A stretch of DNA of 64,000 nucleotides from Klebsiella spallanzanii (GTDB lineage Bacteria; Pseudomonadota; Gammaproteobacteria; Enterobacterales; Enterobacteriaceae): positions 186,001 to 250,000 of the forward strand of contig NZ_CABGGS010000002.1 of the NCBI RefSeq assembly GCF_902158555.1, written 5' to 3'. Shown in pieces: positions 60,380 through 64,000 of this stretch. The notes beneath the pieces were generated by a model that was not told the origin of the DNA, did not search any database, and saw nothing but the letters and a program-made list of their open reading frames with translations. The position numbers and the translations under genes were made by a program. Within the stretch, counting starts at the first letter, position 1; every line of letters begins with the position of its first letter.

Positions 60380-62124
60380 TCCTGCTGCTCTGCAGCACAT
60401 CGGCTTTTGCCGGATTATTCGACGCCCCAGGCCGTTCGAACTTCGTTCCTGCTGACCAGGCTTTTGCCTTTGATTTTCAGCAGAGTCAACACGATATAAA
60501 TCTGACCTGGCAAATCAAGGATGGTTACTATCTTTACCGCAAACAGATAAAACTGACGTCTGACGACGCCACCTTTACCGAACCTGCACTGCCATCAGGC
60601 GAATGGCACGAGGACGAGTTCTACGGCAAAAGCGAAATTTATCGCCAGCGCCTGACTGTACCGGTCACCCTGACTCAGGCAGCCGCAGGCGCGACCCTAA
60701 CCGTGACTTATCAGGGATGCGCGGATGCCGGTTTCTGCTATCCGCCGGAAACCAAAATCGTGCCGCTCGGCAAAGCGCTCGCGCGCTCCGGCAGCGGCGC
60801 TACGGCCGAACAACCAAAGCTCAACCCGCCCCTACCACTGGAAACGCGCCCCCCCCTGCCGGTAGAGTCGCCATCTGATCTTCCTCCTCCGACCCCGGAT
60901 AACAAAGGCTCCGACCTGCCCTTTACCGCGCTATGGGCGCTATTAATTGGGATTGGTATCGCGTTTACCCCCTGCGTGCTGCCGATGTACCCGCTGATTT
61001 CCGGCATCGTGCTGGGCGGTAAGCAGCGGCTTTCCACCGCCCGCGCCCTGTTGCTGGCATTTATTTACGTTCAGGGTATGGCGTTAACCTATACCGCGCT
61101 GGGGCTGGTCGTTGCCGCTGCGGGTTTACAGTTCCAGGCGGCGCTACAACATCCTTATGTGCTAATCGGCCTGTCGGTAGTGTTTATTCTGCTGGCGCTG
61201 TCGATGTTTGGTCTGTTTACGCTGCAATTGCCTTCGTCGCTGCAAACGCGTCTGACGCTGATGAGCAACAGGCGTCAGGGCGGTTCGCCGGGTGGCGTAT
61301 TTGCGATGGGGGCGATTGCCGGACTCATCTGCTCTCCCTGCACCACCGCGCCGCTGAGCGCCATCCTGCTGTATATCGCCCAGAGCGGTAATTTGTGGCT
61401 TGGCGGCGGAACGCTGTATCTCTACGCGCTCGGTATGGGGCTACCGCTGATCCTGGTGACCGTATTCGGCAACCGCCTGCTGCCCAAAAGCGGCCCGTGG
61501 ATGGCTCACGTCAAGACCGCCTTTGGTTTTGTGATCCTCGCCCTGCCGGTATTTTTACTGGAGCGTATCGTGGGCGAGCTATGGGGTCTGCGGCTGTGGT
61601 CGCTGCTCGGCGTCGCCTTCTTTAGCTGGGCGTTTATTACCTCGCTGGGCGCCACGCGTCCGTGGCTGCGCATTGTGCAGATAATCATGCTCGGGGCCGC
61701 GTTGGTCAGCGCTCGTCCGTTACAGGACTGGGCTTTCGGTGCACCGGTTGCTCAACAGCAGGCGCATCTGGAATTTACCCGCATCAGCAGCGTCGATGAA
61801 CTGAACCAGGCGCTGACCCAGGCCAAAGGCAAACCGGTGATGCTCGATCTGTACGCCGACTGGTGCGTGGCCTGCAAAGAGTTCGAGAAATACACGTTTA
61901 GTTCGCCTGACGTACAGCAGGCCCTAAAAGAGACCGTTCTGCTACAGGTAGACGTGACGAAAAACAGCGCTGAGGACGCGGCTCTACTGAAGCACCTGCA
62001 GGTGCTCGGCCTACCCACGATTCTGTTCTTCAACGAACAGGGCGAAGAGCAGCCCGCGCAGCGCGTTACCGGGTTTATGGATGCTGCGGCATTCAGCGCC
62101 CATTTGCGCGATCGACAACCGTGA
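60355..62124 (+). CDS. dsbD: DsbD, thiol:disulphide interchange protein
   Basis: A 589-aa inner-membrane electron carrier that passes reducing power from cytoplasmic thioredoxin to periplasmic DsbC, DsbG and CcmG. A signal peptide (residues 1-19) is followed by the alpha domain with the Cys pair in [13 protein letters not shown], an eight-helix beta domain with cysteines in FTPCVLPM and [10 protein letters not shown], and the gamma thioredoxin domain with [11 protein letters not shown] (about residue 500). All six cysteines are present. It is about 24 residues longer than E. coli DsbD because of a long Pro-rich linker (about residues 145-190). It is translationally coupled to cutA. Confidence 0.96.
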   Translation: MAQRIITLILLLCSTSAFAGLFDAPGRSNFVPADQAFAFDFQQSQHDINLTWQIKDGYYLYRKQIKLTSDDATFTEPALPSGEWHEDEFYGKSEIYRQRLTVPVTLTQAAAGATLTVTYQGCADAGFCYPPETKIVPLGKALARSGSGATAEQPKLNPPLPLETRPPLPVESPSDLPPPTPDNKGSDLPFTALWALLIGIGIAFTPCVLPMYPLISGIVLGGKQRLSTARALLLAFIYVQGMALTYTALGLVVAAAGLQFQAALQHPYVLIGLSVVFILLALSMFGLFTLQLPSSLQTRLTLMSNRRQGGSPGGVFAMGAIAGLICSPCTTAPLSAILLYIAQSGNLWLGGGTLYLYALGMGLPLILVTVFGNRLLPKSGPWMAHVKTAFGFVILALPVFLLERIVGELWGLRLWSLLGVAFFSWAFITSLGATRPWLRIVQIIMLGAALVSARPLQDWAFGAPVAQQQAHLEFTRISSVDELNQALTQAKGKPVMLDLYADWCVACKEFEKYTFSSPDVQQALKETVLLQVDVTKNSAEDAALLKHLQVLGLPTILFFNEQGEEQPAQRVTGFMDAAAFSAHLRDRQP

Positions 62125-62159
62125 GCGACACTTTAGGAGGAAAAATGGAGGAGAAGACC

Positions 62160-62735
62160 GTGCAACGTGAAGATGTCCTGGGTGAAGCCATCCAAATCCT
62201 CGAAATCGAGGGTATCGCTAACACCACGCTGGAAATGGTCGCCGAGCGCGTGGCTTACCCGCTCGATGACCTCAAACGTTTCTGGCCCGACCGCGAAGCC
62301 CTGCTGTATGACGCGCTACGCTATCTCAGCCATCAGGTCGACGTCTGGCGTCGTCAGCTATTGCTGGACGACTCGCTAAGCGCGGAGCAGAAGCTGCTGG
62401 CGCGTTACGCTGCGCTGACCACCTGCGTAAGCAACCAGCGTTATCCTGGATGCCTGTTTATTGCCGCCTGCACGTTCTATCCGGATGCTCAGCATCCGAT
62501 TCACCAGCTTGCTGAGCAGCAAAAGCAGGCTTCACTGGCCTATACCCATGAGCTGCTGAGCCAGCTGGAAGTTGACGATCCGGCGATGGTCGCGAAGCAG
62601 ATGGAGCTGATCATCGAGGGCTGTCTGAGCCGTCTGCTGATCAAACGCAGCCAGACCGACGTCGATACCGCTCGCCGCCTGGCGGAAGACATTTTGCGTT
62701 TTGCTCAGTGCCGAATGGGCGGAGCCTTAACCTGA
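62160..62735 (+). CDS. yjdC: YjdC, TetR-family regulator
   Basis: A 191-aa TetR-type protein, with N-terminal helix-turn-helix ([28 protein letters not shown], given in part) and a ligand-binding C-terminal domain ([15 protein letters not shown]). In E. coli yjdC follows dsbD and is poorly characterised. I choose GTG 62160 ([10 protein letters not shown]) because it matches the family N-terminus and has GGAGGAG upstream; ATG 62145, with AGGAGG only 4 nt away, would add five residues and is an equal alternative. It starts about 35 bp after dsbD. Confidence 0.88.
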   Translation: MQREDVLGEAIQILEIEGIANTTLEMVAERVAYPLDDLKRFWPDREALLYDALRYLSHQVDVWRRQLLLDDSLSAEQKLLARYAALTTCVSNQRYPGCLFIAACTFYPDAQHPIHQLAEQQKQASLAYTHELLSQLEVDDPAMVAKQMELIIEGCLSRLLIKRSQTDVDTARRLAEDILRFAQCRMGGALT

Positions 62736-62764
62736 TTCCGATATCTTAACCGATACATCGCGCA

Positions 62765-62770
62765 TATAAT
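62765..62770 (+). promoter_or_regulatory. -10 box for the DUF1176-type gene
   Basis: A consensus TATAAT 35 bp before the ATG at 62805, in the 69-bp gap after yjdC. A -35 box at the right distance is not obvious (CTTAAC, about 62745, is a weak match). Confidence 0.45.
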
Positions 62771-62804
62771 TTCCCCTTCATCGATAATGCTTACAGGGTT
62801 TTAT

Positions 62805-64000
62805 ATGCGCTCTCTTCTGTGGGTTGCCATCATGGGGCTGTGTTCAACACCGCTTCTGGCAGCCTCTCCGCACGGTTTTTCTTTCGCGCACAAAGACTGG
62901 GAGCTGGCCTGCGACAACACAGGCACCTGCCGCGCCGCTGGTTATGGCGCGACGGCGGGTGAAGTCAGCGTCCTGTTGACCCGCAACGCAGGAGCGGCGC
63001 AGCACATTATCGCCCTCGCTACCTTCGCACAAACCGAACGCGATATTCCACCCGACGCGGCGGTCAATCTTTTTATCGACGGCCAGGATAACGGCAGTCT
63101 CGACGCCACCGATGAGAGCCATTTTCGCTTTGATGATACCCAGACCGCCGCGCTAATTCAGGCCCTGGAGCACAGCGGCAAAATTGAGCTAGCGCTCAAC
63201 AACGAGCGTAATCTTCTCTCCAGTGCGGGCAGCAGCGCCGTATTTCTGAAAATGGATGAGTTCCAGCAGCGCCTGGGCACCGCCGATGCGCTGCTGCGTA
63301 AAGGCGATGCGGGTGATGACAACATTCTGTCACCTGCGCCCGCTCCGGAAATTATCGCTGCACCGGTTGTCCACAATGCAGCAACCACGACGCTGACGGC
63401 AAAGCAGCGGCAAAAACTTCTCCCACAGCTGGTCCCTTTGCTCAACAGCCATTGCGATGACTGGCAGAACGCTGATATTCCAGCATCGGAGCGCCAGCTC
63501 ACCGCCACCCCGCTGGATAAGAGCCACACGCTGATCCAGACACTATGTTGGCGCGCGGCCTATAACGACGGCTACGCCATGTGGGTTGTCGACAAAGCAC
63601 TCCAGGCCCAGCCTCAGCTAGTGACGACTGACGCTTCAAGCTATGCCGATGGGGTTATCACTTTCTTCAATAAAGGCCGCGGTATCGCCGACTGCATCAG
63701 CGGTGAAGAACGCGTTTGGGATGGCAAAACATTTGTCCAGAGCCTGAAATACACTACTGGCGACTGCCGTGAAATCGCCCCCGGCGGCGCGTGGATGCTA
63801 CCTACCTTCGTCAGCCAGGTTATCCCCAAACAGCAGAAAGATGCCGATAACAGCGCGCTGAAGGCGTTATACAACGCCGTATTAAAAGAGCAGCAGGCCA
63901 ACCCGGAGTTGGATCTAAATAAAATCGCCGAACAGTTTCCCCTCAGCGGCCATGCCAGCCATTTTACGCTGGCCTACGCGGATGACTCTCTGGTCTCGAC
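62805..64000 (+). CDS. DUF1176-type secreted protein (3' end beyond window)
   Basis: An open reading frame of at least 398 codons that continues past the window end. A signal peptide (residues 1-20, ending LLAA) is followed by HKDWELACDNTGTCRAAGYG, a block I associate with DUF1176 proteins of unknown function, and cysteines at DWQNAD/HCDDW, TLCWRAAYNDGY, GIADCISGEE and TGDCREIAPGG. Such proteins are usually about 340-350 aa, and the DUF1176-like part seems to end near residue 342 (LPTFVSQVI). At least 55 further residues follow (AEQFPLSGHASHF), so this copy may carry a C-terminal extension. ATG 62805 follows AGGG. Confidence 0.72.
   Translation, partial: MRSLLWVAIMGLCSTPLLAASPHGFSFAHKDWELACDNTGTCRAAGYGATAGEVSVLLTRNAGAAQHIIALATFAQTERDIPPDAAVNLFIDGQDNGSLDATDESHFRFDDTQTAALIQALEHSGKIELALNNERNLLSSAGSSAVFLKMDEFQQRLGTADALLRKGDAGDDNILSPAPAPEIIAAPVVHNAATTTLTAKQRQKLLPQLVPLLNSHCDDWQNADIPASERQLTATPLDKSHTLIQTLCWRAAYNDGYAMWVVDKALQAQPQLVTTDASSYADGVITFFNKGRGIADCISGEERVWDGKTFVQSLKYTTGDCREIAPGGAWMLPTFVSQVIPKQQKDADNSALKALYNAVLKEQQANPELDLNKIAEQFPLSGHASHFTLAYADDSLVS

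Overview
The window is chromosomal DNA of a gammaproteobacterium of the family Enterobacteriaceae. Nearly every core gene matches an Escherichia coli K-12 counterpart in order and length (ulaG-ulaR-yjfP-bsmA-yjfN-aidB, rlmB-rnr-nsrR-purA, the hfq-hflXKC superoperon, frdABCD, groES-groEL, aspA-dcuA, cutA-dsbD). Divergence from E. coli and some local differences (no yjfIJKLMC block, no ampC after frdD, extra genes) suggest a relative such as Enterobacter, Kosakonia, Klebsiella or Leclercia. The genus cannot be fixed by eye.

Layout. 0-5 kb: end of the ascorbate-utilisation locus (ulaG, ulaR), esterase yjfP, two small envelope stress proteins (bsmA, yjfN), aidB and an unrecognised 120-aa gene. 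5-10.4 kb, minus strand: rlmB, rnr, nsrR, purA, yjeT. 10.4-11 kb: a plus-strand gene for a double-glycine (microcin-type) peptide placed between yjeT and hflC. 11-21.2 kb, minus: hflC, hflK, hflX, hfq, miaA, mutL, amiB, tsaE, nnr. 21.2-24.7 kb: queG, a DnaA-box region at the expected datA position, three tRNA-Gly genes, a lone amino-acid-binding protein, orn. 24.7-33 kb: rsgA, psd, mscM, yjeM, epmA. 33-37.5 kb: frdABCD, blc and the guanidinium exporter gdx with a mini-ykkC riboswitch. 37.5-38.8 kb: a tnpB-only IS200/IS605-family element. 38.8-41 kb: entericidins, efp, epmB.

41.0-52.2 kb is an AT-rich accessory island between epmB and yjeI. It holds a tail-anchored winged-helix regulator, a four-gene chaperone-usher fimbrial operon, and a second operon encoding a glycine-rich double-glycine peptide, an HlyD/CvaA-type adaptor, a C39-peptidase ABC exporter (CvaB type) and a YjeJ-like protein. 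The peptide has the same kind of 15-residue leader as the orphan peptide 36 kb away at 10.6 kb. One exporter may therefore process and secrete both. This possible two-locus class II microcin-like system is the main candidate for something undescribed, and no immunity gene was recognised at either site.

52.3-64 kb: yjeI, groL, groS, yjeH, fxsA, aspA, dcuA, cutA, dsbD, yjdC and the start of a DUF1176-type gene running off the end.

Working connections: epmA, epmB and efp form the EF-P lysylation pathway. aspA, dcuA and frdABCD together support fumarate respiration. rnr, rlmB, hfq, miaA, tsaE, queG and rsgA are RNA or ribosome maintenance functions. Gene calls rest on reading the protein sequences against remembered families, and no database search was run.
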